Positions 51,301-59,621 are shown, numbered from the stretch's first letter. The stretch: DNA of 64,000 nucleotides from CAZCTC01 sp964501335 (GCA_964501335.1 CAZCTC010000017.1:57523-121522); one strand, 5' to 3'. Made by a program: numbers and translations. The notes: a model not told the origin generated them from the letters alone.

Positions 51301-51934
51301 TGCTCACCCAAATCGTCCCCAGAAGCAGGTTGGCCTTTAAACAATAAGGAAGGAAATCGAGGATTTTCTGGCAGGTTTCCGCAGCCTGGACGATCTGAGA
51401 ATCGCGCCAGTAAGCTTCTGCCAACGCAAGCTGAAGATCAATGCGATGGGAATCCTTATCCAGCAACTGGCGCAACTCCGAGATAGCCCGGCCCAGCAAA
51501 TTCCCACGCAAATACAGACGAGCCAGACCCGAACGGGTCATGGGAATTCGATCAGGGGCCTGTCCATCCCGCTGGCCGTACAACCGGCGCAGCTCATCCA
51601 TCAAGTCATCGTTGCCTGGAGAGAGTTCCGCAGTCCGTTCCAGATTCCAAATAGCGCCATTGATATTATTCAACCGATCATAGGCGAGCGCCAGCCCAAT
51701 CCGCCCCAAAGAATGTTCGGGGTCAGCGTTGAGGACGCGCCGGAATAGATCGGCTGCCAGTTCGGGCAAGTCAGCTTCGAGCATAGTCTTGCCCAACAGA
51801 TAGTATGCCTCGATGTATCGGGGATATTGGCTCAAGATGTGACGGAGATGGGCCAAAGCCTCAAGATAACGGGCCTCACCGATCATCTCGTCGATCTCGT
51901 CTTCGTACGTGCGCAGCGTGACCTGGGTCACCAT
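45326..51934 (-). CDS. Giant TPR / PDWL-repeat / Pro-Ala-rich scaffold protein, split by two assembly gaps
   Basis: One gene, shown by matching repeat content on both sides of each gap. In the raw sequence the frame shifts at each 100-N filler, but it is continuous if gap 50346-50445 is closed to a multiple of three and the duplicated 55 bp plus filler at 50026-50125 is collapsed. That gives at least about 2117 residues. N-terminal residues 1-290 are TPRs (EARYLEALAHLRHILSQYPR, AYYLLGKTMLEADLPELA). About 20 PDWL-type repeats follow (DEGIPDWLRATQP), with six or so FGWxxF segments. Next come eight copies of a 47-residue block (GDMLSGDDALAWLQSL then KEDELKAQAQAEADAR) separated by Pro/Ala/Thr linkers, then a Gln/Pro-rich tract and C-terminal TPRs (LLKTLGDAYLQDSQMEKA). 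No signal peptide or membrane helix. Probably a cytoplasmic scaffold; ATG 51934 or GTG 51931 is the start. Confidence 0.85.
46270..48690 (-). repeat. Tandem 285-330 bp coding repeats with a two-unit super-repeat
   Basis: Eight coding copies of the DDALAWLQSL block lie about 282-330 bp apart. Copies alternate between linkers beginning AAKPPE and VSKPPE, with nearly identical DNA between every second copy. The array therefore grew by duplication of a unit of about 576 bp. The two C-terminal copies (LTAGKEDELRAQAEAEAQVR) are more diverged and probably older. Confidence 0.85.
50026..50125. other. Assembly gap (100 N)
   Basis: Exactly 100 N. The 55 bases before it (49971-50025) are identical to the 55 bases after it (50126-50180). 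An exact 55-base shared end is what a k=55 graph assembler leaves, so the true sequence may simply overlap here. Confidence 0.95.
50346..50445. other. Assembly gap (100 N)
   Basis: Exactly 100 N within 72-bp tandem repeats (24 residues, DEGIPDWLRATQPAAAVEEA). The flanks join in phase with the repeat, so the missing length is probably zero or a multiple of 72 bp. Confidence 0.95.
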
Positions 51935-52050
51935 ACCCTCCTTGTGGCAACGGTCAGGAAGCAGGATACCCCACTATCCCACCACCATTATGCTATGTTT
52001 TAGGGGAAAAGTCAAAAACAGACCTGCCGGCACAAACTTTCCCGGGCAGA

Positions 52051-53691
52051 TCAAAATTCGCATCCCAGCTGCCGGATTCGGTCAGCTTCGCTCAAAAGGC
52101 GGCCCTCGCCGTCAACCGCCACCACGGCACCCTCCACAATACGGGTTCGAACCGTGCCCCGGGCAAATGGATTGCGTTGCAACTGCGGAGCATCCAGCAA
52201 TCCTGCCGTCACGGCCTGCGCCAACGTAGCCGGATCGCTCAAAGGATCGGCCACCCGCCCCTCGCCTAAACGGCGAATCGCGGCAATCAACACTTCGGCT
52301 TCGGCCACCAAAGCCTCCACCCGGGCCTGCACCTGCGGATCGCCGATCATCTCCGGCTGTCCCCGCAGTGCAGTTTCGATCACCTGTTGAGCCATCAGCG
52401 CAGATTCGATGACTTCATCGGCGGTCGCCGCGTGGTCGGCTTCCGTATACCCCACCACATGGACCAACGAGGGACGCAAGGCCATCTGTAAATAGACCGA
52501 TTCGGCCAGATGGGCCCGGGCCCGCGCCGGCTGGACCGGGTAGCTGAGCAATCCAGTCCGGGTCTGACGCCAGATCCGGAAGTGAGGATCGGCAAAAGGT
52601 TCGGCCATCCGAATCTGAGCCAACGCTTTAGCCAGATCCATGCGATTGGAAAGGGTATTGGGACTCTCAAACATATAGGTTGTGATGTAATCGCGCACCC
52701 CGGCCTTTTTCGCGTTGTAAGCGTAAAGATAGGAAACCGCCACACTGATCACATCTGGAGCATCCCGCATCCCCCAATGATAAGGTTCATTGCCCTCCAC
52801 CGGGATATCGCGCTCGCCGTGCCAGGTCATCAGCGCCAGATGCTCGCGAATCGAAGCTTCCAGACCGAGCGGCCCTCGGCCGTCCATCGCATTGAAAAAA
52901 AACAGGGAAGTGGCACACCAGGCATTGTTCAACGTCCGCACCAGCAGATCCGCATAGCGCAACTGATCGGCAGTGCCGGAATAAGAACGCATCAACGGGT
53001 AATTGCCGCAACGGCTGGCTGCATAAAGCCGCTCCAAATCGGACTCCGAGCGGAAGGGCACCCCGCCTGCACCCTTGCTGCGCGGATCAATGAGGTCGGG
53101 ACGGAAAAAGTGTTCCTGGGCATCCTGATCGGCCCCCAGAGAAACCACATCCAACACGCCCGCCTCTGCAATCCGGGCAATGCCGGCCACTGTCGGTTCG
53201 ATGGAAGGGGCCGGAATGCCGAAATGATGGCGCAACAGCGGATACGGCGCCTTCCAATGCAAACGATCAACCATGCGCTGGGGAGGAGGCGCGCCGCCCG
53301 GCCCTGCAATCTGATCCTCGCCCCGCAGATACCGGATCACCGCATCGGGTGACTCACTCCCGTCGAAGACCGCCTCAAAGTAGCCCAGCGAGCGGGCAAG
53401 CCCGGCTACCGGCGGCGTGCCGCCGAAGACAAACCGACAATGCTCAAAGCCGGCCGCCAGCATCACCGCTCGAAAAGCTTCCAGCGCGGTATGGGCGTTT
53501 TCCGGGGTCAACCGGTAACTGACCCCAATCACATCGGGCTGAAAACGCTGCGCCAGCTCGGCAAAAGTCTCGACATCGGTAGCCGGACCGGTAAAAAAGG
53601 TCTCATGGCCCAACTGCCCGGCCAGCGCCAGAAAGCGGGTCACCCCGGCAACGTGTACACATTCACCCAGCGCCCCTGCCAGAATGCGCAT
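52051..53691 (-). CDS. Cobalamin-binding-domain / TIM-barrel mutase-like protein
   Basis: 546 residues. The N-terminal 130 residues have the Rossmann-like B12-binding layout (LGECVHVAGVTRFLALAGQL, DVIGVSYRL, CRFVFGGTPPVAGL). The DxHxxG cobalt-ligand motif reads C-V-H-V-A-G, keeping His and Gly but replacing Asp by Cys. The central 300 residues (NYPLMRSYSGTADQLRYADL, GNEPYHWGMRDAP, DYITTYMFESPNTLSNRMDL) suggest a TIM barrel of the glutamate-mutase/aminomutase kind. The specific reaction is unknown. GGAGGG precedes the ATG, and it follows the opine-dehydrogenase-like gene by 9 bp, so the two probably act together. Confidence 0.55.
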   Translation of the reverse strand: MRILAGALGECVHVAGVTRFLALAGQLGHETFFTGPATDVETFAELAQRFQPDVIGVSYRLTPENAHTALEAFRAVMLAAGFEHCRFVFGGTPPVAGLARSLGYFEAVFDGSESPDAVIRYLRGEDQIAGPGGAPPPQRMVDRLHWKAPYPLLRHHFGIPAPSIEPTVAGIARIAEAGVLDVVSLGADQDAQEHFFRPDLIDPRSKGAGGVPFRSESDLERLYAASRCGNYPLMRSYSGTADQLRYADLLVRTLNNAWCATSLFFFNAMDGRGPLGLEASIREHLALMTWHGERDIPVEGNEPYHWGMRDAPDVISVAVSYLYAYNAKKAGVRDYITTYMFESPNTLSNRMDLAKALAQIRMAEPFADPHFRIWRQTRTGLLSYPVQPARARAHLAESVYLQMALRPSLVHVVGYTEADHAATADEVIESALMAQQVIETALRGQPEMIGDPQVQARVEALVAEAEVLIAAIRRLGEGRVADPLSDPATLAQAVTAGLLDAPQLQRNPFARGTVRTRIVEGAVVAVDGEGRLLSEADRIRQLGCEF

Positions 53692-53700
53692 CCGCCCTCC

Positions 53701-54807
53701 TCACTCACGCTCCCCGGTATCGACATAATGATGCAATTCCTGCACCGACATCCCCCGAATTCCCAAATGCTCCATCGTGCGCCCTTTATGCCAGTAATCG
53801 GTCCCCATCACCACATTGGCCAGATGGACCATCGTGCGAATAGTGGGGGTATCGACACCATATTGCTGTCCGATCAAAGCGATCGGCACCAGACTGCAAG
53901 GGATATCCTCAAAAATGTAGCGGTGATTCAACCGGTTGGGCGCCTTGATTCCGCCGTAGCCTGGATTGGCATGCATGGACTGATAGAGGTTTTCGCCCTC
54001 AGCGGCATAGGCCCGATAAAGCCATTCCTGAGCGGTCTGAGCGCGGATACCGATGGCAGAGCCCACCGTCACCCGCTCCCGATCCAACGCTTCCAGCACC
54101 TTGGCCGTGGAAGGAGTCACCCCATCCATATAAAATTCAAAATCTCCCAACGTCGTCTCAATCCAACCCGCGTTCAGGAGCGTCAGGGCCGGATGAAAGA
54201 TGGCACCCATGTTGTTCAGGCTGGTGTAGAGCACATTTCGCGCCGGGATAAATTGAGGGTAGATTTTCTGGATCTGGATCAGAGCTTCCTGGGTGCGGGT
54301 CGTCGGAAAAGCCGCTACCGGCACCGAGAACTTGGTACGAAAAATCCGGGCCTCTGCCGGTCCCAGACTCCGCGAGGCAAACAAAAAAGTTTCGGCTTCG
54401 CAGACGATGGGACGCCCTTTAGCCCCCCCCTTGCGCAGCCCTTCGGCAAACTCCAACGCCCCCCCGGTACGGCCGGGATTCAACAAAATAACCTGATCGT
54501 CCCGCACAAAAGGAGCCGCTTTCACGGCCACATCCCAATGGCCCGAAGCCGGCAACACCACCATCACCAGATCCGCAGACGCCAGGGCCACTTCGATATC
54601 CGAGGTCACCAACTCTAAATTTCCAAAGACCTCGCGCCCCTCTTCTGTAATCAGCTCAATCCCTCTACGCATCCCAATGACTTCAATGTTGGCATAAGTT
54701 CGGTTGTAAAGCGTAACGGGGAAACCACGAGAAGCCAGTTCGGCAGCCATTGCCTTTCCACCATGTCCGGCACCGACCACCGTAACCCGGATTGGATCAG
54801 AATTCAT
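53701..54807 (-). CDS. NAD(P)-dependent opine (octopine/nopaline) dehydrogenase family protein
   Basis: About 368 residues. The N-terminal Rossmann domain RVTVVGAGHGGKAMAAELASRG and ADLVMVVLPASGHWDVA are followed by the helical opine-dehydrogenase domain with NNMGAIFHPALTLLNAGWIE, whose His is the usual catalytic residue. The family reduces imines formed from amino acids and 2-oxoacids, or acts on related amino compounds. ATG 54807, 6 nt after GGAAGGAG, is preferred over in-frame starts at 54813 and 54843. A TATAAT (minus strand, 54974-54979) lies about 165 bp upstream. It heads an operon with the B12-domain gene. Confidence 0.8.
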   Translation of the reverse strand: MNSDPIRVTVVGAGHGGKAMAAELASRGFPVTLYNRTYANIEVIGMRRGIELITEEGREVFGNLELVTSDIEVALASADLVMVVLPASGHWDVAVKAAPFVRDDQVILLNPGRTGGALEFAEGLRKGGAKGRPIVCEAETFLFASRSLGPAEARIFRTKFSVPVAAFPTTRTQEALIQIQKIYPQFIPARNVLYTSLNNMGAIFHPALTLLNAGWIETTLGDFEFYMDGVTPSTAKVLEALDRERVTVGSAIGIRAQTAQEWLYRAYAAEGENLYQSMHANPGYGGIKAPNRLNHRYIFEDIPCSLVPIALIGQQYGVDTPTIRTMVHLANVVMGTDYWHKGRTMEHLGIRGMSVQELHHYVDTGERE

Positions 54808-55006
54808 CGTCATCTCCTTCCCACGCCACCGCGGAATCGTCAAACCTGGACCCGTTCAAACTACGAGCGTATTGGGGAACGCTCACTTCAGGGGAAAAGC
54901 GGATCCTGAAAGTCGCAGCCCTCTGTTTTCAAACGGCCGGACACAACGACGGTTGGAGCTTACCAACGTTGCTATTATAGCACATTCTGTTTTTTTATTC
55001 GTTTTG

Positions 55007-57226
55007 TCAAGGTCGAGGAGTAAAAGGTTTAAAAAAAATAACATCGTCGGGAGCAAAACCGGCCCAGGCCAACCGCTCCTGAAACTGCGGTAACCTCTTT
55101 GGATCGACCATAATCAACCTCTCCCCCAATGTTCCCAACAAAAAGGGCTGAAACATGGGACTGGTTGTCATGATCTTAAAAAGATCGTCGTTCTCACATT
55201 GAATTAAAATCACGGAAGCCATATGAAAATCGCGCTTATACCCGGCCCAATTGCCCAAAACCAGTTCCAACAACGGGGGGACGGTATGGGTTAACCGCTT
55301 GTATAACAAATCCAGCAAAACCCCAATCCTGGCGCCCTGCTTCACCACCGCCCTGATGCGCGACGCGGAAAGCAGCCAAGCGCCTCCGGGCTGGGGCTCG
55401 GCCCAGAGATTCAAGGCCGCCGGCAAAGCCCAATCGGAAACCGGCTTCGACTGGCTCAACCGGCCATCCTCGGTGACCTGCAAACAGCGTTCCAACGGCT
55501 TCAGATAATCGATCACCTTCCCGGTTTGGGGCCCGGCCTGCGAATCCAGCCAGATAAATCGTTCACCCACCGGTTGTCCATGCGGCTGGAACTTCAAATC
55601 CGCATCGCGCTGCGCCTGATTGGAAAATTCAACAATCCGGGCCCTACGATGTAAAATCAACTTTTCCCGCCGGCCGGCCCATTCCCGAATCTCAACCTGC
55701 ACATTTTGAGGCAAGGGAGCGGCCGCGCCCAGCGTCAGTTGCTCCAACAGGGCATTCGCATCCCCGCCTTTTTCCAATCCCTGATAGACCGAGTCGCGGG
55801 TCAACTTATAATGGGCTGTATGTTGTTGAGAAGAAACCCGCTCAGCATACTGCTCCAAAAAGCCCAGTTGCAGTCCGGAAACATGTTCCAGATAGACCAG
55901 AATGTCGAAGTTGGGCTGCACAATCCAGGCCGGCGCCGTCGCCGTGATGACCGGATCCATCGTAAACGGTTTCCCCTGAATCAACGTGCGCCCCAAAGGC
56001 GTAAGGCGAAAACAGGTTACCTCGTTATTTTCCAGACCCAATTCCACCAGCCCCAGAGCGTAGAGCCAGGTGGTAAAAACCCGCCGCAGCCAGGCCGATT
56101 CGTTAGCCTTCCATTCCTTCCGGACCTCTTCTTCCCATTTAGCCAGCGTTTCAAGGGGGGTATCCGGCAACAGATCCAGACGATCCCGCAGCGTCCGATT
56201 AGAACGAGGATCTAAAACAAAAATCTTGCCGATCCGTTCAAACAACAAATCGTCCAAAGCCTGAAAAGAAACGAAATCATCCGGCAGAGACAAAGTCTCC
56301 AGAAACATCAACACCAGTCGCCGCCCCTCAAAACGGAATAAATCCGGAGAAACCAGCCTGCTATCTTCAGACCATCCGGAAATCTCAACCAGAGCGGGAA
56401 AAATTGATCCCATCTGTTCAGGATAAGGACGTTTTGCAAATTCCAGAGGCGGAACATTCGAGTTAATCCTGGTCACCTTGTTTTTCAACACACCCGCTCG
56501 GATAAGGACCGGAATAAAGAAATAAAACGGCTCTGGAAAAAAGAGGTTGTCAAATAAAACACCGTCCCCGGTCCACCCCATCGCCCGATTCAACTTTTTC
56601 AAATCGTTGACGCGCATCTCATCCTTTTGCGTCATTCCTATCCCACCGAGGGATTCGATCGCCTGCAATAAACCCAAAATATCCAGCATCACATTCTGCG
56701 GCCGGCGAGATTGCACGGTTAAGGGCGGCTCAACCACCGGCAAAGAAGTCTCCGGCACCGCTAAAGACCAATCCACACAGGCCAGAATCCGGGAATCCGT
56801 AAAGAGCGACTGTTCAGAGGCAGATTCATACCTGCCGGGGCGAAAAATGAGCTGGTGATGGTAGCTCTCAGTCGGCATCACAATCCCATGGTCGATCAGC
56901 TCTTGAATCACGGAATAATTCCTTTGATCCAGAGGTGGAGAAACAGTCTCACCAATCGCAAACAAAAAAGCATTCAAGGTCCTCGCCGGAACAACTTCAC
57001 CCAGGCGCTTCATCAAAACCAGGGCATTGCGTTCCCGTCTGGAAAGCCTCGATAGTACAGCCTTAATCTGAGCCGGCTCCCGCAACAAATTCTGAAAGGC
57101 CTTGATAAGCAAATTTCCGTTGGAAGCCGTCGTTTTCTTCACCCAGAGCTGAAACAATGACCGGGCCTGCTCCAGAGTAAAATAATTCAATTGATCGGTA
57201 TAATACCGCCCCGATGAACCCACCAT
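55007..57226 (-). CDS. Helicase-associated (XPB/Ssl2 N-terminal-like) domain protein
   Basis: About 739 residues. The domain is clear from about residue 440: AWIVQPNFDILVYLEHVSGLQ, LEQYAERVSSQQHTAHYKLT, RDSVYQGLEKGGDANALLEQL and PLPQNVQVEIREWAGRREKL. This module is named after the XPB helicase N-terminus but also occurs without a helicase motor, as here. N-terminal parts contain winged-helix-like helices (AVLSRLSRRERNALVLMKRL). A role in DNA repair or transcription is inferred only. ATG 57226 overlaps the stop of a 67-codon ORF as TGATG. Confidence 0.75.
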   Translation of the reverse strand: MVGSSGRYYTDQLNYFTLEQARSLFQLWVKKTTASNGNLLIKAFQNLLREPAQIKAVLSRLSRRERNALVLMKRLGEVVPARTLNAFLFAIGETVSPPLDQRNYSVIQELIDHGIVMPTESYHHQLIFRPGRYESASEQSLFTDSRILACVDWSLAVPETSLPVVEPPLTVQSRRPQNVMLDILGLLQAIESLGGIGMTQKDEMRVNDLKKLNRAMGWTGDGVLFDNLFFPEPFYFFIPVLIRAGVLKNKVTRINSNVPPLEFAKRPYPEQMGSIFPALVEISGWSEDSRLVSPDLFRFEGRRLVLMFLETLSLPDDFVSFQALDDLLFERIGKIFVLDPRSNRTLRDRLDLLPDTPLETLAKWEEEVRKEWKANESAWLRRVFTTWLYALGLVELGLENNEVTCFRLTPLGRTLIQGKPFTMDPVITATAPAWIVQPNFDILVYLEHVSGLQLGFLEQYAERVSSQQHTAHYKLTRDSVYQGLEKGGDANALLEQLTLGAAAPLPQNVQVEIREWAGRREKLILHRRARIVEFSNQAQRDADLKFQPHGQPVGERFIWLDSQAGPQTGKVIDYLKPLERCLQVTEDGRLSQSKPVSDWALPAALNLWAEPQPGGAWLLSASRIRAVVKQGARIGVLLDLLYKRLTHTVPPLLELVLGNWAGYKRDFHMASVILIQCENDDLFKIMTTSPMFQPFLLGTLGERLIMVDPKRLPQFQERLAWAGFAPDDVIFFKPFTPRP

Positions 57227-57429
57227 CACGCCTCCAACACCTTCGGCAAATGGCCCAGTTTGCGCAGTTGGGCTACAAGCAAATCAAAATTCTCCGGAGC
57301 CACCGCCGCCATCCGATCGGAAAGCCGGACCATAATCAAAGCCGCCGATTTGGGATCGGCCAGCAATTCGTCCAGAAGCGCGGGCTCGGCCACTTCTAAT
57401 AAAGCTACGTTTTGATGTAAGAGATTCAT
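57226..57429 (-). CDS. Small protein translationally coupled to the helicase-associated gene
   Basis: 67 residues, MNLLHQNVALLEVAEPALLD at the start and LLVAQLRKLGHLPKVLEA at the end; mostly helical, no known family. The stop TGA shares its A with the next ATG. The ATG at 57429 is 7 nt after a TATATT -10 box, so the mRNA is predicted to begin at or next to the start codon and lack a ribosome binding site. Confidence 0.65.
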   Translation of the reverse strand: MNLLHQNVALLEVAEPALLDELLADPKSAALIMVRLSDRMAAVAPENFDLLVAQLRKLGHLPKVLEA

Positions 57430-57436
57430 AGGGGCA

Positions 57437-57465
57437 AATATACCACACCCCCCTGCTTCAATCAA
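57437..57465 (-). promoter_or_regulatory. Promoter of a predicted leaderless transcript
   Basis: On the minus strand TTGATT (57460-57465) and TATATT (57437-57442) are 17 bp apart. The expected start site coincides with ATG 57429. Confidence 0.65.
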
Positions 57466-57482
57466 AAAATTCAAACTCGATC

Positions 57483-57488
57483 TATAAT
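57483..57488 (+). promoter_or_regulatory. -10 box of a divergent, predicted leaderless transcript
   Basis: Perfect TATAAT ending 7 nt before ATG 57496. The -35 region overlaps that of the opposite promoter and is a poor match. Confidence 0.55.
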
Positions 57489-57495
57489 CGTTCCC

Positions 57496-58128
57496 ATGAA
57501 CAGAACAATCTGGTTGATCCGTCACGGAGAAAGTCTATCGAATGCCGGCGGGCGCACCGAAGATCCCACGGAGATCCCGCTGACAGCTCGCGGAGAGAGG
57601 CAGGCTCAGGCCGTCGCCGCCGCCTTTGAAACGGCCCCCGCTTTGATTGTCACCTCCCCTTACCGCCGGGCCCGCCAGACGGCGCGCCCTACCCTGGAGC
57701 GCTTTCCAGAAACCCCACAGGTCGATTGGGCAATCCACGAATTCACCTATCTGAACCCGGCTCGCTTTAAAAACACAACCTATATCGAGCGTGCTCCCTG
57801 GGTCCAGGAATACTGGCGCCGGGGCGATCCGTATCACGAAGACGGCGACGGCGCCGAATCGTTTATCACGCTGATGGATCGCGTGGAAAAGACCATCGCA
57901 CAGCTGCAACAACAAACTGGATTCACGGCACTCTTTTCCCATGGACTCTTCATCTATACGTTGTTGTGGCGATTGCAGGGTAAGGCATGGCCGTTGAAGC
58001 CCCCGGCCATGCTGGATTTCTACACGGCCTTTGAAAAGCTGGAATTGCCCAATGGAGCTATTGTCCCGCTGGAATTCTCAGCTGAAACCGGCTGGCAGAT
58101 CGACGAACTCCGCACCCCACATCTATAA
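57496..58128 (+). CDS. Histidine phosphatase superfamily (phosphoglycerate-mutase-like) protein
   Basis: 210 residues. The phospho-acceptor motif is IWLIRHGESLSNAGG near residue 5; SPYRRARQTARPTLERF supplies further phosphate-binding Arg residues; and FSHGLFIYTLLW contains the second catalytic His. Members dephosphorylate diverse small molecules or proteins; the substrate cannot be told. The insert with YIERAPWVQEYWRRGDPYH is longer than in cobalamin phosphatases. It is transcribed divergently from the helicase-associated gene. Confidence 0.9.
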   Translation: MNRTIWLIRHGESLSNAGGRTEDPTEIPLTARGERQAQAVAAAFETAPALIVTSPYRRARQTARPTLERFPETPQVDWAIHEFTYLNPARFKNTTYIERAPWVQEYWRRGDPYHEDGDGAESFITLMDRVEKTIAQLQQQTGFTALFSHGLFIYTLLWRLQGKAWPLKPPAMLDFYTAFEKLELPNGAIVPLEFSAETGWQIDELRTPHL

Positions 58129-58189
58129 TCTTATTTAACCCGGGTTGCCGCCTTTGATGTACCAATCTATCCTGAAAACAGCCCGGCCT

Positions 58190-58310
58190 TGTAACATCCC
58201 GCAAATAATGCCTTCCCCTTAAGAACCGCAGCGCCGAATGGGGGGAGGGAATTTTTTGTTTATGATTTCGCGAGCTTCGGAAAGCTCGCGAAATCATAGG
58301 CTTCTTTAAT
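58190..58310 (+). repeat. Composite hairpin repeat
   Basis: Module CATCCCGCAAATAATGCC, CCCCTTAAGAACCGCAGCGCC, GGGAATTTTTTGTTTATG. A 17-bp perfect stem (58261-58277 with 58282-58298), CGGA loop and GGCTTC tail follow. An extra GAGTTTTTTGTTTATC fragment follows at 58343-58358. Confidence 0.8.
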
Positions 58311-58361
58311 CTTCTGCTTTTCAGGGCTAACCGCCGGGGCAAGAGTTTTTTGTTTATCTTA

Positions 58362-58389
58362 TTGCATTTTTTAGACAGCAGTATATGAT
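58362..58389 (+). promoter_or_regulatory. Promoter of the tandem-GNAT gene
   Basis: TTGCAT (58362-58367) and TATGAT (58384-58389), spacer 16 bp; the ATG is 20 bp after the -10 box with AGAGG between. Confidence 0.6.
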
Positions 58390-58409
58390 ATTGGCAGAGG
58401 TACGGCACT

Positions 58410-59273
58410 ATGACCCAAAATCCTGTCTTAACGCTAACCCCGGCCATTGAATTCCCCACCGGAAAACTGGTCCAAACTATCAACCGCGCCTATAGCGATT
58501 ATTACGTCTCCATCTGGTTTGATGAAGCCCAATTTCTACGCCAATGCCAGGAAGAAGATACCAACCTGCACCATTCCGTCCTGGCCCAGATCGACGATGA
58601 AATCGCCGGCATGGTTCTGCTGGCCCACCGGGAAAAGCACGGCTGGATCAACGCCGTCGGCGTCCTGCCGACCTGGCGCCGTCATGGAATCGCCCGCCAG
58701 ATGCTCCTCAAAATCCAGGAAACGGCCCGCACCTTAGAGCTGGAAAGCCTCACCCTGGAAGTATTGACACAAAACGAAGGGGCTCTGGCTCTCTACAGAA
58801 ATCTGGGCTTCACCTGCCAACGCGAACTGCTGGTGCTGACCTCAGAAGCCGTGTCGTCGCTGTCACCGTTGCCGCCCGGCATTGCCTCAACCTCACCCGC
58901 TCCTCTCCTCAGCGTCGGCGATCTCTTCCATGATGTAAGTCAGCCCTGGCAACGCGAACGCGCCACTCTCCAGCACCGATTGCCCGAATTGCAGGCCCTG
59001 GCCTATCAGGAAAACGGACACCTCTGCGGCTATCTGCTCTACCAGACCCAGCGGCAATACCTTTCGATCCAGGATCTGGCCGTGATCAAAGAGCATCCCC
59101 GCCGGGTCGATCTGGCCCACCTGCTGCTCCAGGCCATGCATAGCCAACATCCCGGCGCCGGCGGATATGCCATTAATATTCCAGCCGACGATCCGCTGCT
59201 CCCGGCCTACTTTGGATTACCCTATAAGGTCTGGCAACGGCAATACGAAATGGTCTGGAAAGTAAATCTTTAA
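58410..59273 (+). CDS. GNAT-family N-acetyltransferase, probably two GNAT domains
   Basis: 287 residues. The first domain is complete: strand pair around HSVLAQIDDEIAGMVLLAHR, acetyl-CoA loop VLPTWRRHGIARQMLLKIQE, and TQNEGALALYRNLGFTCQRE. The second half (QENGHLCGYLLYQTQRQYLSIQD-like strands and a helix DLAHLLLQAMHS) has the order of GNAT strands but lacks a clear Q/RxxGxG loop, so it is likely a degenerate partner domain. Acceptor unknown. Confidence 0.85.
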   Translation: MTQNPVLTLTPAIEFPTGKLVQTINRAYSDYYVSIWFDEAQFLRQCQEEDTNLHHSVLAQIDDEIAGMVLLAHREKHGWINAVGVLPTWRRHGIARQMLLKIQETARTLELESLTLEVLTQNEGALALYRNLGFTCQRELLVLTSEAVSSLSPLPPGIASTSPAPLLSVGDLFHDVSQPWQRERATLQHRLPELQALAYQENGHLCGYLLYQTQRQYLSIQDLAVIKEHPRRVDLAHLLLQAMHSQHPGAGGYAINIPADDPLLPAYFGLPYKVWQRQYEMVWKVNL

Positions 59274-59352
59274 TCACAGTACCGCAAAGGCAACTCAGCG
59301 TTTTCAAAAACAACACTCCAAAGCTAATTTCCTATCGATGAAGTTTGTTTTT

Positions 59353-59455
59353 AGCGCCCCGCAAGCAGTTTTTTACGGCCAAAAAACGACACGCCGAATG
59401 GAGTAAGAGAGTTTTTTGTGTATGTTTGCGCGCGCAAACATGGATTTTTCTCTGC
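59353..59455 (+). repeat. Composite repeat with shortened hairpin
   Basis: Module GCGCCCCGCAAGCAG, ACGACACGCCGAATGG and AGAGAGTTTTTTGTGTATG are followed by an 8-bp stem (59422-59429 with 59434-59441) with a GCGC centre. The distal part of the arm and the CAGA-type loop are deleted. TTTTTCTCTGCG follows. Confidence 0.7.
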
Positions 59456-59509
59456 GACTTCGGTCTTTGCAATTGAATTCGAGCCAATTATGAAGTCTGC
59501 CTTTTATTG

Positions 59510-59544
59510 ATATTTTTGCGCAATCGGAATACACGCAAAAATAT
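59510..59544. repeat. Decayed hairpin of the same family
   Basis: ATATTTTTGCG (59510-59520) pairs with 59534-59544. The 13-nt centre still contains ATCGGAAT, i.e. a CGGA loop with remnants of the inner stem. The rest of 59274-59600 shows no gene. Confidence 0.6.
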
Positions 59545-59621
59545 TTCGCCATCAAGCTCAGCCCCACATAGAGCCTCTGCTCCGCACCTCCTGATCAGTG
59601 CAACAAGAAAGGAGGCTCAGC

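Noticed and set aside
50330..51934. Separate 534-codon gene upstream of the giant repeat gene
   Set aside because: Its apparent end is an artefact of reading through 100 N in the wrong phase; repeat content and frame arithmetic show one continuous gene.
54808..54973. Cobalamin riboswitch before the B12-domain operon
   Set aside because: The leader of about 165 nt contains no recognisable B12-box (GCCACUG) or matching stem arrangement.
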